Positions 63,518-64,000 of a stretch of DNA of 64,000 nt are shown one piece after another. A program made the position numbers and the translations under genes. Within the stretch, counting starts at the first letter, position 1; each line of letters starts with the position of its first letter. The notes beneath the pieces are model-generated. The model did not search any database. It was not told the origin of the DNA and saw nothing but the letters and a program-made list of their open reading frames with translations. The DNA comes from Streptococcus mitis (GTDB taxonomy: Bacteria; Bacillota; Bacilli; Lactobacillales; Streptococcaceae), in NCBI RefSeq assembly GCF_009496285.1, contig NZ_WIJK01000005.1:1-64000 (forward strand), given 5' to 3'.

Positions 63518-64000
63518 TGAGCGATTCCCATGGCGATAGCTTAATTGTAGAAGAAATCCGTGACCGCTATCTGGGGAAAGTTGATGCCATTTTTCACGAT
63601 GGTGACTCGGAACTTCGACCAGATTCACCACTCTGGGAAGGAATCCAGGTAGTCAGAGGAAACATGGACTTTTATTCAGACTATCCAGAACGTTTGGTGA
63701 CTCAACTGGGTCCTACCAAGATTATCCAGACTCATGGACATTTGTTTGATATTAACTTCAATTTCCAAAAGCTTGATTTTTGGGCTCAAGAGGAAGATGC
63801 AGATATCTGTCTTTATGGGCACTTGCATGTTCCAAATGCTTGGATGGAAGGGAAGACCCTCTTTTTAAATCCTGGTTCTATTAGTCAACCACGTGGAACT
63901 ATCAGAGAATGTCTCTATGCCCGTGTGGAGATTGATGATAGCTACTTTAAAGTGGACTTTTTGACACGGAACCATGAGGTCTATCCAGGCTTATCTAAGG
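63493..64000 (+). CDS. YfcE/MJ0936-type metallophosphoesterase, cut by window end
   Basis: The frame starts at ATG 63493 after TTGGAGGTATTTCC, overlapping the end of the diphosphatase gene. About 169 codons are visible without a stop: MSDSHGD, HDGDSE, VRGNMD, THGHLF, YGHLHVP and [10 protein letters not shown]. These are the metal-binding blocks of calcineurin-like phosphodiesterases of the YfcE kind. Family length of roughly 170-175 suggests only a few residues are missing. Confidence 0.9.
   Translation, partial: MAKQTIIVMSDSHGDSLIVEEIRDRYLGKVDAIFHDGDSELRPDSPLWEGIQVVRGNMDFYSDYPERLVTQLGPTKIIQTHGHLFDINFNFQKLDFWAQEEDADICLYGHLHVPNAWMEGKTLFLNPGSISQPRGTIRECLYARVEIDDSYFKVDFLTRNHEVYPGLSK

Overview
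The window looks like chromosome of a mitis-group Streptococcus (S. mitis, S. oralis, S. pneumoniae relatives). The base composition is AT-rich, promoters often carry an extended -10 (TGn before TATAAT), and the gene set is typical of the group: TCS07-type sensor and regulator, Class Ib NrdI, BrsRM-like LytTR pair, a GH95 fucosidase with a YSIRK signal and LPxTG-type anchor. BOX-like and 107-bp RUP-like intergenic elements also fit. Species cannot be fixed from the sequence alone.

Layout. 0-4.5 kb: the start of a leftward gene, gltX, a BOX element, a roughly 315-nt orphan structured RNA, an alaT-type aminotransferase and a DUF2625-like protein beside a gene remnant. 5-7 kb: an envelope-stress operon (broken GlsB-like gene, AmaP, DUF2273, Asp23, CsbD). 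7.1-12.9 kb: small membrane proteins, a DUF624 gene with a sensor kinase and AraC-type regulator, and nrdI. 13.0-13.6 kb: a gene-free array of four 39-nt hairpins with different but self-complementary arms, fixed loops and fixed flanks. 13.6-27.6 kb: informational genes argS, argR, mutS, rpsL, rpsG, fusA, polC, plus a LytTR/DUF3021 pair. Two structured repeats lie between rpsG and fusA.

27.9-33 kb: an Rgg regulator facing an ABC exporter, a DinJ/YafQ-type toxin-antitoxin pair and pepS. 33-40.6 kb: LysR, queA, a lipoprotein, membrane proteins and a tRNA-Lys(CTT) integration hot spot with two tRNA copies, a third tRNA-end scar, and fragments of phage-type genes. 40.4-49.8 kb: 6S-like RNA, rarA, prmA-rsmE, pepF, HxlR/NTF2-like pair and an aquaporin. 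49.9-52.4 kb: queuosine precursor operon queC-D-E-F behind an attenuator-like leader. 52.4-54.7 kb: thioredoxin, a MarR regulator and lrgAB-like genes, with one 12-bp operator-like sequence on both sides of the regulator. 54.7-61 kb: toxin/immunity debris and the 1777-residue fucosidase. 61.3-64 kb: yneF-like gene, racE, rdgB fusion and the start of a phosphodiesterase gene.

The most unusual signals are non-coding: the hairpin array at 13.06-13.56 kb, the paired elements at 20.64-20.83 kb, and the RNA at 2.0-2.3 kb. All RNA structures were paired by eye, and all family names come from motif recognition without database searches.
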